NCBI RefSeq assembly: GCF_000024125.1
Contig: NC_013222.1
Coordinates: 2,334,501-2,398,500 of the forward strand
DNA from: Robiginitalea biformata HTCC2501
Lineage (GTDB): Bacteria > Bacteroidota > Bacteroidia > Flavobacteriales > Flavobacteriaceae
Direction of reading: 5' to 3'
DNA length: 64,000 bases
How positions within the stretch are numbered: the stretch's first letter is position 1; every line of letters starts with the position of its first letter. Shown here in pieces: positions 32,656-41,602 of this stretch. The notes beneath the pieces were generated by a model. That model saw nothing but the letters and a program-made list of their open reading frames with translations, was not told where the DNA came from and searched no databases. The translations under genes and the position numbers were made by a program.

Positions 32656-35064
32656 CTACCCGGGTCTTTCTATACCCAGTTTTTGCATTCGGTCCCGCAG
32701 CGTACTCGGTCTCATGTCCAGGAGCTCTGCCGCCCCTCCCTGGCCGGTTATTTTCCAGTCGCACATATCGAGTACGTGCAGGATGTGGTTCCGCTGTACA
32801 GTTGTCAGGGACAGGTTATTGTTGCGCAGGGGCATTTTTGATTTCTGGCTTTGCGATTCAAAGCCCGGGATAATCAACGTTTCTCCCCGGGATACAATGG
32901 TGGCCCGTTCCAGGAGGTTTTCGAGCTCCCGGATATTTCCCGGCCATTCGTATTGCTTGAGTTGAGACATCGCTTCCTCTGTAACAAAGGAAATATTCTT
33001 CCCGTACTTCCGGTTGAATTTATCCATAAAGTGCTCTACGAGTATCGGGATGTCTTCCTTGCGTTCCCGCAAGGGCGGCACCTCGATCGGGAAGACATTG
33101 ATGCGGAAATACAGGTCCTCCCGGAAATCCCCCTTTTCCACTTCCTCCTTCAGGTACCGGTTGGTCGCAGCGATGATACGGACGTCCAGTTTCCGCACTT
33201 CCGTACCCCCGACCACCTCAATCTCTCCTTCCTGCAAAAACCGGAGGAGTTTTGGCTGCATCTCCAGGGGCAATTCACCGATTTCGTCTAAAAACAGGGT
33301 GCCTCCGTCGGCCAGCTCAAATTTCCCGACCTTATTGCTGACGGCCCCCGTAAAGGCCCCTTTTTTATGGCCGAATAATTCGCTTTCCAGCAATTCCCCG
33401 GGGATGGCTGCACAGTTTACCTTGATCATCGGTTTCCCGCTTCGCGGACTGATATTGTGGATGGCCCTGGCCAGCAATTCCTTGCCGGTGCCCGATTCCC
33501 CCTGGAGCAGGACCGTGGCATTTGTGGCGGCCACCTGTTCCACCTCTGTTAGCACCTGGCTGATGGCCTGGCTGCTATATACCATTTCCTGGTAGTTGAA
33601 TGCCAGGTCCAGTTCATTCCGCAGGTACATATTTTCCTGTTCCAGCCTATTCCTCAGCGTGTCCAGTTCCTTATTGGCTTTGGATAATTCCAGGTTGGCT
33701 TGCCTGATTTGTTCCTCGGCCTTTTTCCGTTCATTGCTTTCCACCATCAGCGACACAACATTGGCCATGGAGGAGGCAAATTCCAGATCCTCCGCTGTCC
33801 AGCTCCTGATCCCCGGCCCGACGTGCTCAAAACACAGGATGCCATAGGGCTGGTGCGCGCTGTAAACAAAAACGTCCATGAGGGATTTGATCCCGTTGGG
33901 CTTCAGGTAGCCCGGCCCGAAATCCGCAGTGGCCGGATCCTCCTGGGCATTGGGTACCAGGACGCTTTTCTGCTGCTCCAGCAGTTTGAAATAGTTCGGG
34001 CAATCCGCACGGGTAAGCCGGTCGCCCCGACGGTGTTGGCCCTCATTTTCGATATATAATGCCTCGCAGAGAATCTCGTTTCCGGAATTGGTGAACTTCC
34101 AGATACTGACGCGTTCCAGTTCCAGGGTCTGAGCCGCAAGCTTGGTTATCCGCCGGAAGGTTTCCTGCAGGTCATCCTGTGCCATCCCGGCCAATTTCAG
34201 GATGGCATCTTTTTTTATTTCCGACCTTCGGGCGCGATCTTCCAGGGCCTGTTCCGCCCGTTTGCGTTCCGTGATATCCCGGATAATGCCAATGAGGAAA
34301 TGATTGCCGGCCTCATCGGTAAATCGCGATTTCTTGGTCGAGATAATCCGCGTATCCCCACCCCGGACCGTGAGTGTTTCCTCATTTACATTCTCAACCC
34401 CGGAATTCAGGACCTCCCTGTCTATTTTCAAAAAACTCTCGCGTTCCTCCGGACTGACGTCTTCGGCCAGTGTTTTTCCTATAATTTCCGATTTCTTGAG
34501 CCCGAAAGCTGCACAGAATGCATCATTGACAAGCAAAAGATGGCTTTCCTGGTCCTTCATAAAGATCGGGTCCCCGATATTGTCCAGAATTCGTTCCAGG
34601 TACTGCCTGCGGTAATGCAGGGTGGTAAAAAATCCAAAATGATTGTCTTTAAGGGGCTGCTCCGCACTCTTGAGTGTCAGGTCCTGCATAAGCCCGAGAT
34701 GTGCAATCACTTTGCCTCCTGAATTTCGGATGGCGGAGGTGGAAATGGCCACCGAGAAGCGCTCCCCGTCCTTCCGGGTATGTATAGTGGCAAATTCCCC
34801 TTTGAAATCTTCGCCAAGGTTCTCTTTTAAGCCATCCCCGAATTCTTCATGGTATTCCGGGGGCCAGAACGGGTAGGGGATTCCAGATTCGAGCAGCTCC
34901 TTTTCTTCAAAACCCGTAATCCGGCAGAATGCTTCGTTGACCAGGACGATCCTCCCCGAGGTGTCCAGTACAATCAGGCCATCCACCAGGGATTCCAGAA
35001 AAGCCTCGGTGAACCCCAGGAGGTTTAACAATTCATTTCTCAGCGTGTCTTCGGGTATTTCCAC
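32656..35064 (-). CDS. Sigma-54-dependent activator with PAS-PAS-GAF sensor region
   Basis: This gene encodes 802 residues; the start is GTG 35064, as no ATG precedes it before an in-frame stop. Domains in order are PAS (~12-135), PAS (~152-275), GAF (~280-455), coiled coil (~455-490), AAA+ (~500-730) and Fis-type helix-turn-helix (~755-800). The AAA+ part has Walker A GESGTGKE, the GAFTGA loop (in KKGAFTGAVSNK) that touches sigma-54, Walker B FLDEIGEL and the R-finger region. It therefore activates sigma-54 promoters in reply to small ligands or redox state bound by PAS/GAF. A palindrome at 35075-35090 sits just before the gene. Targets are unknown. Confidence 0.92.
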   Translation of the reverse strand: MEIPEDTLRNELLNLLGFTEAFLESLVDGLIVLDTSGRIVLVNEAFCRITGFEEKELLESGIPYPFWPPEYHEEFGDGLKENLGEDFKGEFATIHTRKDGERFSVAISTSAIRNSGGKVIAHLGLMQDLTLKSAEQPLKDNHFGFFTTLHYRRQYLERILDNIGDPIFMKDQESHLLLVNDAFCAAFGLKKSEIIGKTLAEDVSPEERESFLKIDREVLNSGVENVNEETLTVRGGDTRIISTKKSRFTDEAGNHFLIGIIRDITERKRAEQALEDRARRSEIKKDAILKLAGMAQDDLQETFRRITKLAAQTLELERVSIWKFTNSGNEILCEALYIENEGQHRRGDRLTRADCPNYFKLLEQQKSVLVPNAQEDPATADFGPGYLKPNGIKSLMDVFVYSAHQPYGILCFEHVGPGIRSWTAEDLEFASSMANVVSLMVESNERKKAEEQIRQANLELSKANKELDTLRNRLEQENMYLRNELDLAFNYQEMVYSSQAISQVLTEVEQVAATNATVLLQGESGTGKELLARAIHNISPRSGKPMIKVNCAAIPGELLESELFGHKKGAFTGAVSNKVGKFELADGGTLFLDEIGELPLEMQPKLLRFLQEGEIEVVGGTEVRKLDVRIIAATNRYLKEEVEKGDFREDLYFRINVFPIEVPPLRERKEDIPILVEHFMDKFNRKYGKNISFVTEEAMSQLKQYEWPGNIRELENLLERATIVSRGETLIIPGFESQSQKSKMPLRNNNLSLTTVQRNHILHVLDMCDWKITGQGGAAELLDMRPSTLRDRMQKLGIERPG

Positions 35065-35074
35065 AATCCAAAAA

Positions 35075-35090
35075 GTTGTCCGGGGACAAC
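35075..35090. promoter_or_regulatory. Palindrome 10 bp before the sigma-54 activator gene
   Basis: GTTGTCC-GG-GGACAAC is a perfect 7-bp inverted repeat with a 2-bp centre. Its position next to the start codon of a DNA-binding regulator suggests an operator or a translation-blocking hairpin. Confidence 0.45.
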
Positions 35091-35217
35091 GTCTATTATG
35101 AATTTATTTCAGTAATGTTTCCGGTCAATTACAATGATTGAAAACTCAATTTGATTACTGTTCTGGATATAGTGGATGTTTGGATACTGAAAATATACAC
35201 AAATATTTAATATTCCT

Positions 35218-35379
35218 ATGGGAGAAGTATTAAATAGCGGCCAGGATAAACCGATAGCGCATGAAAACCTCCGGGATAATTCTTCCGACAGCGGAAAAAT
35301 GGAGATATTTGTAAAAACCCTGTCCGAAAACAGATATACCATAAACAACCGATCGTTTTTTCTGGATTTTGTAAGTTAA
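35218..35379 (+). CDS. Possible 53-residue protein
   Basis: An ATG frame fills most of the 334-bp gap between the activator gene and the acyl-CoA dehydrogenase gene. It ends 19 nt before the latter. The peptide is hydrophilic then aromatic (MGEVLNSGQDKPIAHENLRD at the start; FFLDFVS at the end). No family recognised. The rest of the gap is AT-rich and holds no other frame I would accept. Confidence 0.35.
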   Translation: MGEVLNSGQDKPIAHENLRDNSSDSGKMEIFVKTLSENRYTINNRSFFLDFVS

Positions 35380-35398
35380 CCAGGGTCTTTTATGTATT

Positions 35399-36901
35399 AT
35401 GATTATGCGAGAGAATTTCAATGACTTTATCACCCGGTTCAGTGAAGGCCTGAGCAATTTGTTCCACGACGACAACAATATCGACGCCCTCAGTCTGGAA
35501 CGCGGATTGCCGGATGCCGTGTGGGATGACATTATGGGGATGCAGCCACTTTCGGTGGCCATACCGGAGGAATTCGGCGGGCGGGGACTGCACGTTTCCG
35601 AATGTCTGGGGGTATTGGCGGCTGCCTCCTATGAATCCCTGCCGCTGTCCCTCACATTCGGGATCAATATCGCCCTGTTCATGGAGCCCCTCGCCAAGTA
35701 TGGCCACGAGGAGATCCAGAAAGGTATTTTTGATCGCTTCTTAAACGATAAAGCGATGGGCGGGTTGATGATCACGGAACCGGATTACGGCAGCGACGCC
35801 CTGAATATGCAAACGCAGTATACCGAGACCGAAAACGGCTATCGCATCAAGGGTAAGAAGCACTGGCAGGGCCTCACCGGGATGGCCGATTACTGGATCG
35901 TTGCTGCCCGGAAAGCAAACCCTTCCGGCGACTTAGCCCGGGACATCGATTTTTTTGTCACAGCGGAGAATATGCCCGGACAGCAGATCCAGGTGGAGAA
36001 GTACTTCAACAACCTGGGGTTGTACATGATTCCCTACGGCCTGAATACCCTGGACCTGGAAGTACCGGCCAATCAAAGGCTCCAGGCGCCGCGCACCGGG
36101 ATCAAGATGATGCTGGATATCCTGCACAGGAGCCGGCTGCAGTTTCCCGGAATGGCTATGGGCTTTATTCGGAGGATGCTGGACGAAGCATTGCAGCACA
36201 CAGACCAGCGGATGGTTGCGGGTAAAAAACTCGCCGAGATGGACTCCGTGAGGTATCAGTTGTCTCGGATCCAGGCGGCTTACTCATTGTGTTCGGGCAT
36301 GTGTGCCCGGAGTTCCGGGATGAGTGGTATCGATCAGGAACTCGCCACCCGGGGCATGGAGGCCAATGTGATGAAGGCCCTGGTGACCGACCTGATGCAG
36401 GAGTCCGCCCAGATTTGCGTACAGCTCAACGGATCCGCCGGTTATAAACTCGACCATGTTGCCGGCCGGGGGATAGTCGACAGCCGGCCTTTCCAAATAT
36501 TCGAAGGTTCCAATGAAATGCTTTACACCCAGATCGCCGAAGGGATGATCAAGGCCATGAAGAAGAGCAAGGACCTGCACCTGAAGCGGTACCTGGCCGG
36601 GGAGCCCCTCACCAGCCGCGTAGCCGACCAGTTTGGCGATTTATTCGATTTTCAAATAGGGGAGAACCTGCCGCAGCGCCAATTGGTATCCCTGGGCCGG
36701 GTAATGGCCCGTGTAGCCTCCCTGCAATACGTGGAGGTGATGACGGAGGCTGGTTTCCGCTCCGACCTGTATGAGAATACCCGGAAGCACATGGAAGCGG
36801 ACGTCCGCCAATTGCTCACGCGGCTGCGCTCTTTGAACGACGCGGAACCGGTTGAAGGGTATCGGGAGTCTTCAGACTGGATGCAGTTTATTATCCATTG
36901 A
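35399..36901 (+). CDS. Acyl-CoA dehydrogenase family flavoprotein
   Basis: This gene encodes 500 residues. The family features are the N-terminal helical domain, 'GLMITEPDYGSDA' (the FAD-binding loop corresponding to the usual TEP..GSD), the beta domain, and the C-terminal FEGSNEMLYTQ with the catalytic-region Glu. The family oxidises acyl-CoA to enoyl-CoA with FAD in fatty-acid or amino-acid breakdown. It is longer than typical enzymes (~385), with an extra ~95 residues at the C-terminus after GSNE. Its end overlaps the convergent regulator gene by 11 bp. Substrate unknown. Confidence 0.9.
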   Translation: MIMRENFNDFITRFSEGLSNLFHDDNNIDALSLERGLPDAVWDDIMGMQPLSVAIPEEFGGRGLHVSECLGVLAAASYESLPLSLTFGINIALFMEPLAKYGHEEIQKGIFDRFLNDKAMGGLMITEPDYGSDALNMQTQYTETENGYRIKGKKHWQGLTGMADYWIVAARKANPSGDLARDIDFFVTAENMPGQQIQVEKYFNNLGLYMIPYGLNTLDLEVPANQRLQAPRTGIKMMLDILHRSRLQFPGMAMGFIRRMLDEALQHTDQRMVAGKKLAEMDSVRYQLSRIQAAYSLCSGMCARSSGMSGIDQELATRGMEANVMKALVTDLMQESAQICVQLNGSAGYKLDHVAGRGIVDSRPFQIFEGSNEMLYTQIAEGMIKAMKKSKDLHLKRYLAGEPLTSRVADQFGDLFDFQIGENLPQRQLVSLGRVMARVASLQYVEVMTEAGFRSDLYENTRKHMEADVRQLLTRLRSLNDAEPVEGYRESSDWMQFIIH

Positions 36902-37838
36902 GCAACTGTACGAGTTTTAACCGGCTGTTGATCCCTACTTTTGAGTAAATCCGGTGGGTGTGGTCCTTGACGGTTTGCAGGCTGATAAACAGCTCATCTG
37001 CAATCTGCCGGTTGGTCTTCCCTTCGCAAATCTTTTCAATAACATCCTGTTCCCTGGGGGTAATCCCATATGTTTCAATCAGGTGTTGCAGTTTTCCTTT
37101 GTGGGTGGTCTCCGGGAATACGGGCTGGAAAAGGCGGTCGGACACCCGGTAACTATACAAAAAGGGCAGGGCCGCTGAGAGGAAGTACACCAACAGGCCC
37201 GGGGCTGCCAGGAAGGATTCCCGGGTAATCAGTCCCAGCCCGACAATCCGGAGGATCAGGGCCAGGGCAACCCCCCAGGCAAAACGCATAGCATATCGGT
37301 TGGGTCGGCCGCCTGATTTTTTTCGCCTTAAAAGCAGGGCGCCAACCACAAAGGCCGTGCTAATAAAGTCCGGCCAAAGGGCAGCCCCTGCCAGAACGAG
37401 GGGCCACGCCGGGTCGGAGACATCTCCTGAAACTGCGTTCAAATAGCTGAATATCCATACTACGGGCAGCATCAACCCGGCCATTGCGACCACCCCGATA
37501 GTGTGGCCGGGTACTTTTCGGGAACCGGCCAGGGCAAAACCCAGCGTACTGTACAGCAACCAGCCGACCCCGGCAAACGGCAGGGCCAGGACCGGCAGCC
37601 AGCGGGCCGTATTGTTGACCGTTTCCGGCTGCATCCCGCCAAAAAGCATCAATTCCCTGAGGCCAAAAGGCCCCCAGAGCGCATAGAAGGCGTAGGCATA
37701 AAAGAAAACCAGGTAGTAGAAATACTTTTTGTGGAATTGTGAATCGTACGTTACGACGGTTTGACGGCCCATCCAGATGCAGCCCAGGGCAATGGCGGAG
37801 CAGAGGAGGAAAGCGAGGATGAACAGGATTCGGATCAA
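36891..37838 (-). CDS. LuxR-type regulator with seven or eight N-terminal membrane spans
   Basis: This gene encodes 315 residues from a TTG start at 37838; an in-frame stop lies 12 nt upstream, so only an internal start would be an alternative. Residues 1-235 are a polytopic membrane domain. Residues ~250-312 hold a LuxR helix-turn-helix (ITPREQDVIEKICEGKTNRQIADELFISLQTVKDHTHRIYSKVG). It has no receiver domain. Such membrane-bound regulators sense a signal in the membrane. A 12-bp interrupted dyad lies 54 bp upstream at 37892-37925. Confidence 0.85.
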   Translation of the reverse strand: MIRILFILAFLLCSAIALGCIWMGRQTVVTYDSQFHKKYFYYLVFFYAYAFYALWGPFGLRELMLFGGMQPETVNNTARWLPVLALPFAGVGWLLYSTLGFALAGSRKVPGHTIGVVAMAGLMLPVVWIFSYLNAVSGDVSDPAWPLVLAGAALWPDFISTAFVVGALLLRRKKSGGRPNRYAMRFAWGVALALILRIVGLGLITRESFLAAPGLLVYFLSAALPFLYSYRVSDRLFQPVFPETTHKGKLQHLIETYGITPREQDVIEKICEGKTNRQIADELFISLQTVKDHTHRIYSKVGINSRLKLVQLLNG

Positions 37839-37891
37839 GGCTGGGCTTTATCGACCTAAAAGTATATAAAAAGCCCGGCGTACCAGGCCCT

Positions 37892-37925
37892 ACTTCGGTA
37901 GTGTTTTAAGAATCACTACCAAAGT
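37892..37925. promoter_or_regulatory. Interrupted dyad between the LuxR gene and the divergent membrane gene
   Basis: ACTTCGGTAGTG (37892-37903) and CACTACCAAAGT (37914-37925) are inverted repeats with one mismatch and a 10-bp AT-rich spacer. It is the size of a site for a dimeric LuxR-type regulator and sits in the 138-bp divergent gap. Confidence 0.5.
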
Positions 37926-37976
37926 TGGATGTTTCAAACGGGCTGGTGGCCTATATTCGCTTCAAATCAGATATCC

Positions 37977-38654
37977 ATGCAAACTTCCGGCTCCTTACCC
38001 CAACCCGGCCTCACCAGCAGTTATGCGTTTGGCTGGCAACAAATGCTTAAATCCTTTCTCTTTCTATTCCTCCTGGTTATATTCCTCATGTTTGCGGAAT
38101 CCCCGGCTTCTGTGGCCAGGGATTCGGATTGGGATGAGTCTTTGCTTTCCCCCTTGTTGCATTTACTGGCCTTGATTTATACCCTGCTGGTCCTGCCAGT
38201 TTTCAGTTATGGGGGAGACCTGCTGTTTGTGCGGGCGGTCCGGGAAGAACCCCTGGAGATCCAGGCAGTGGTGCAGGGATTCCGGGAAAACTACCTGCAT
38301 ATTGTACTGGCCCATCTGCTTACCTCTGCACTGATCATCCTGGGGTTCCTGTTCCTGATCATCCCGGGCATCATTTTGGCCTGCCGGCTGGTCTTTGTTT
38401 CCTACCTGGTTATGGATAAGGGTCTGGAGCCCATCGCGGCGATTGAAAAAAGCTGGGAAATGACCCGCGGCCAGGGTTTCCGGATATTCGGCATGGGCCT
38501 GCTTGCCATTCCGATATTTATTTTAGGGCTGCTGTGCCTGGTTGTGGGGGCATTCGTTTCGGTGATGTGGATCAAGGCAGCCTTTGCCTCCCTATACGTG
38601 GCCACAGACCGGCAACAACAAGCCGCCGAGGATCCCTATATTGTCCGGGAATGA
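37977..38654 (+). CDS. Polytopic membrane protein, unknown
   Basis: I use ATG 37977 (MQTSGSLPQPG), which gives 225 residues; the open frame to 37929 would overlap the dyad. It has five or six hydrophobic segments, and the sequence ends in a polar tail (DRQQQAAEDPYIVRE). The phrase 'GLEPIAAIEKSWEMTRGQGFRIFGM' is typical of the bacterial membrane family related to glycerophosphodiester phosphodiesterase membrane domains and DUF975-like proteins. Role unknown. It is divergent from the LuxR gene and may be its target. Confidence 0.65.
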   Translation: MQTSGSLPQPGLTSSYAFGWQQMLKSFLFLFLLVIFLMFAESPASVARDSDWDESLLSPLLHLLALIYTLLVLPVFSYGGDLLFVRAVREEPLEIQAVVQGFRENYLHIVLAHLLTSALIILGFLFLIIPGIILACRLVFVSYLVMDKGLEPIAAIEKSWEMTRGQGFRIFGMGLLAIPIFILGLLCLVVGAFVSVMWIKAAFASLYVATDRQQQAAEDPYIVRE

Positions 38655-38703
38655 GCGATTTCTCTTTTAGGGTGGAGCATTCTGCACCCCCATGGAATGG
38701 GTG

Positions 38704-40827
38704 TTACAGCCCCTGTGCCAGCGCCCGCATCTTATTCGTCAGCGAACGGATGGCATCGGCATACCGGGTGTCCCACTCTTCCAGGCGATTGGTAGATTTC
38801 TCGGTAATTTCATACTCGAGTCCCGGAAGGATCCAGGAAGCATACCCGCTGAACGGATCAGTGGAAGCATAAAGGGATTTATACCAGGAGCCAAAATACA
38901 TCCCCTTGTCATCTATAAAGCTCTTTTCAAGGGCAATGAGTTCCCGGTTGATTCGCTGGGCCCGGGCTTTGGATAGCTCCCCTTTCATAAGTAATGCCTC
39001 TATTTCCCGGGAGAGTTCCAGGGCACTCTGCTCCAGTTCCGGAACGACCTGGTTGACCTGCTCAAACCCTTTGAAATCCCCATCGTACGCCTTGATTTTT
39101 TCCACGGCACGGGCAAAATGGCCTTTCAGGTCCGTGGCGTATTGCGTGAGTGCATAGGGGATCAAATCGGCATTTGCCATCCGGAGCGCCATCAGGCCGG
39201 CCCATTGTCCGATGGTCCCACCCATTTGAAATTCAGGGTCAACAAAGGTCTTGTAGTAGTGAAAATCATCGTAGTTTGTATGATACAATGTTGGGCCTCC
39301 AGCTCCGCCGCTCAGGGATGGTACACCCACATGCATATAAAACCCAACATGATCCGAACCGCCTCCGAGATTGCCGATGGAGGGCGCGTCCTGTCCGTCC
39401 CTCCACTGGTCGTACAGGGAGTTCCCCGAGTAGGGGTAATCCACTTTTTTTGCGGTTTCCGTCAACAACTTTTTGAGGGTCGGGGAGGCAGAGGCGCCGA
39501 TATTTTTGCCGGAAACACCCCCGTCAAAATTCATGTAGGCAACGGCTTTTGCATTGAGTTCCCCCTTCATTTGCTCCACCCATTCAGCAGATCCGATGAT
39601 GCCGTGTTCCTCTGCATCCCAATGGCCGATCAGGATAGACCTCCGGGGTTTTACTCCGCGTTCTGCCAGGGCCCCGAGGGCTTCGCTCACCGTCAACAAC
39701 ATGGCTGTGCCGCTATTCGGGTCTGTTGCCCCGAAAGCCCAGGCATCCAAATGGCACCCCAGGATAATCCATTCATCCGGGTAGACGGCCCCTTCAAACC
39801 TGCCCACTACATTCGCCACCCGGACCATATCCCGTTTCTGATCAACGTGCATCCTGAGGGTGAGCTCACCACCACCTGTGAGCCGGTAGGTAAATGGCAG
39901 CCCTCCCTGCCACGCCGCCGGGACCACATCGCCCTGCATCCTGCCCAGGATTTCCTTTGCAGAACCATAGGGGAGGGGCAATACAGGTATACCGGGCAGT
40001 GCCGTACTGGCCGGGTCCAGCCGATCTACCTTTTGTTTGCCATCAAGCGGCAGGGCAGGTTCAAAAGGCGTCAGGGGGTCGCCGGTGTAATCCAAAGTCA
40101 GGACAGAGCCCCTCTGGATGCCACTTTCATTGTAATAGGCCCCTTCCGGGTAAACCAGCCCGCGGGTGTAACCGCTATCGGCCGGATCCGTGTAAATAAT
40201 CAGGCCCACAGCCCCGTATTGTTCGGCAAACTTGGCCTTGTAGCCCCTGAAATTCCCGCCGTACCGCGCAATGACTATTTTCCCTTCCACCGTTACCCCT
40301 GAATTTTCCAGGTATTCGAAGTCTTGAAGTGTTCCGTAATTGGCATAGACAACTTCTGCCGTTACGTCCCCGCTGCCCGAATAGGCATTCCAACCTTTCC
40401 CCAATGAAGGGTCGGTAGAGAAGGGGTCTTCCGGAAGGATGTATTCCTGTTGGTTGAGCGGCAGGCGGATGGGCGTAACCAGTTCCACCCCGGAGCTGCC
40501 ACCATCCCCGGACATATAGATATCATAGGGATACCGGTTTACTTCCATACCTGCCTCCTGCATGACGGAAGCGATGTAATCCGCTACCTCCCGGTTTGCC
40601 TGGGTACCCGCCACGTGGGGTTTCCGGGTCAATTGTTCGAGGTGCTTCCTGAACTTTTGAAAATCCACGGCCTCCAGATATTCCGATTCCACGGATTGTT
40701 GGTTGATTGCCGATTCCGGGGTATATCCGGTTTGGTACTGGGCTGTGGTTGCCGAATGGGTAAGGGTTGCAAGGAGGATGCAAATGGTTGTTTTAATCCA
40801 GGTCTGCGGATGGAAGGCGGGATGCAT
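38704..40827 (-). CDS. M28 peptidase of the glutamate-carboxypeptidase II/transferrin-receptor type
   Basis: ATG 40827 (MHPAFHPQTWIKTT) gives 707 residues with a signal peptide ending at about TTAQ; the longer open frame adds unlikely residues. Order: N-terminal part, PA domain (~120-300, 'YANYGTLQDFEYLENSGVTVEGKIVIARYGG'), M28 catalytic core (~320-560) and a helical dimerisation domain (~590-700). The zinc-site motifs are GCHLDAWAFGATDPNSGTA, the HWDAEEHGIIGSAEW acidic pair, and YMNFDGGVSGKN. The family trims C-terminal glutamate or acidic peptides outside the cell. It is one of two M28 enzymes in the window. Confidence 0.9.
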   Translation of the reverse strand: MHPAFHPQTWIKTTICILLATLTHSATTAQYQTGYTPESAINQQSVESEYLEAVDFQKFRKHLEQLTRKPHVAGTQANREVADYIASVMQEAGMEVNRYPYDIYMSGDGGSSGVELVTPIRLPLNQQEYILPEDPFSTDPSLGKGWNAYSGSGDVTAEVVYANYGTLQDFEYLENSGVTVEGKIVIARYGGNFRGYKAKFAEQYGAVGLIIYTDPADSGYTRGLVYPEGAYYNESGIQRGSVLTLDYTGDPLTPFEPALPLDGKQKVDRLDPASTALPGIPVLPLPYGSAKEILGRMQGDVVPAAWQGGLPFTYRLTGGGELTLRMHVDQKRDMVRVANVVGRFEGAVYPDEWIILGCHLDAWAFGATDPNSGTAMLLTVSEALGALAERGVKPRRSILIGHWDAEEHGIIGSAEWVEQMKGELNAKAVAYMNFDGGVSGKNIGASASPTLKKLLTETAKKVDYPYSGNSLYDQWRDGQDAPSIGNLGGGSDHVGFYMHVGVPSLSGGAGGPTLYHTNYDDFHYYKTFVDPEFQMGGTIGQWAGLMALRMANADLIPYALTQYATDLKGHFARAVEKIKAYDGDFKGFEQVNQVVPELEQSALELSREIEALLMKGELSKARAQRINRELIALEKSFIDDKGMYFGSWYKSLYASTDPFSGYASWILPGLEYEITEKSTNRLEEWDTRYADAIRSLTNKMRALAQGL

Positions 40828-40999
40828 GAAGTGATATAAATTAATTATTAATGATTCGTACCGTAGCCGGGGCTCCGGGATTTTTCCCGGCTGAAGATAG
40901 GCCAATGCCGACAATGGAGAAAGCGGGGCGTCAAAAAAATACACACCCCGGCAGGATATACCCCAAGGGATAACGAATAGGAGCAGCCTCCCAATAACA

Positions 41000-41020
41000 G
41001 GCCCCGGCAGAACCGGGGCC
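41000..41020 (-). terminator. Hairpin terminator after the lipoprotein operon
   Basis: GGCCCCGG / CCGGGGCC form an 8-bp stem with a 5-nt loop, 53 bp beyond the stop of the lipoprotein gene. On the minus strand it is followed by TGTTATTGGG, so the T-run is weak. Confidence 0.45.
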
Positions 41021-41072
41021 TTCCATCCGATTTGCGAATTGCAGAACCGGAACACCTAACCGTTTGCCAGGT

Positions 41073-41594
41073 CTAAATCCCGGTTGCCACGAATTCCCCG
41101 GTTATCAGGAGATCCCCCGCGGAACCGGAAGCATCGATGTTGATGGACCCCCGGATTACGGATCCACTGATAGAGGATATCGTGAAGGTGCCGTCATCGG
41201 ACTGGGAACCCAGTTGATCCTCCTGGATGTTCCGCGAATAATTGACGAACGCATGGAAAAATGAGAACAGGTCCGTCCCAACCTTATAGGTTCCCGTGGT
41301 TACTTCTTCTTCCATGGTGATACCGAGCGTCAGGGTTTCTTTTCCTTCCGTATCCTGCGCCACCACTACAATGGTATTGAGGACGGTGTCTTCCCCTTCT
41401 CCGTTTTTGACATCCGTAAAATTGGAATTAAAGTGAATAGAGGAGCCGGTGAATGTAGCCTTTCCGGATTGATCCACAATGGTAAAATTAAAATAGGGAT
41501 CGCTGGACTCTGGGGCTGTATCGCCGGAATCCGAGGAACAGCCCATCAGTACGAGCAGGCAGCAAAAAGCTGCGAATATCGAATATGCTTTCAT
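41073..41594 (-). CDS. Hypothetical lipoprotein
   Basis: This gene encodes 173 residues. The signal peptide has a good lipobox (VLMGC, Cys19), followed by an acidic Ser/Asp-rich linker (SSDSGDTAPESSD), the usual surface or outer-membrane lipoprotein layout in this phylum. The mature part is beta-rich and of unknown family. It is 8 nt downstream of the beta-barrel gene and so probably works with it. Confidence 0.6.
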   Translation of the reverse strand: MKAYSIFAAFCCLLVLMGCSSDSGDTAPESSDPYFNFTIVDQSGKATFTGSSIHFNSNFTDVKNGEGEDTVLNTIVVVAQDTEGKETLTLGITMEEEVTTGTYKVGTDLFSFFHAFVNYSRNIQEDQLGSQSDDGTFTISSISGSVIRGSINIDASGSAGDLLITGEFVATGI

Positions 41595-41602
41595 GATTGC
41601 CG

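Noticed and set aside
35091..35398. Sigma-54 promoter for the acyl-CoA dehydrogenase gene
   Set aside because: I looked for a GG-N10-GC type -24/-12 pair in the gap beside the activator gene and found none convincing.
39118..40302. A 394-codon plus-strand frame opposite the large M28 peptidase gene
   Set aside because: Fully antisense to a gene with intact zinc-site motifs; Cys/His/Pro-rich shadow.
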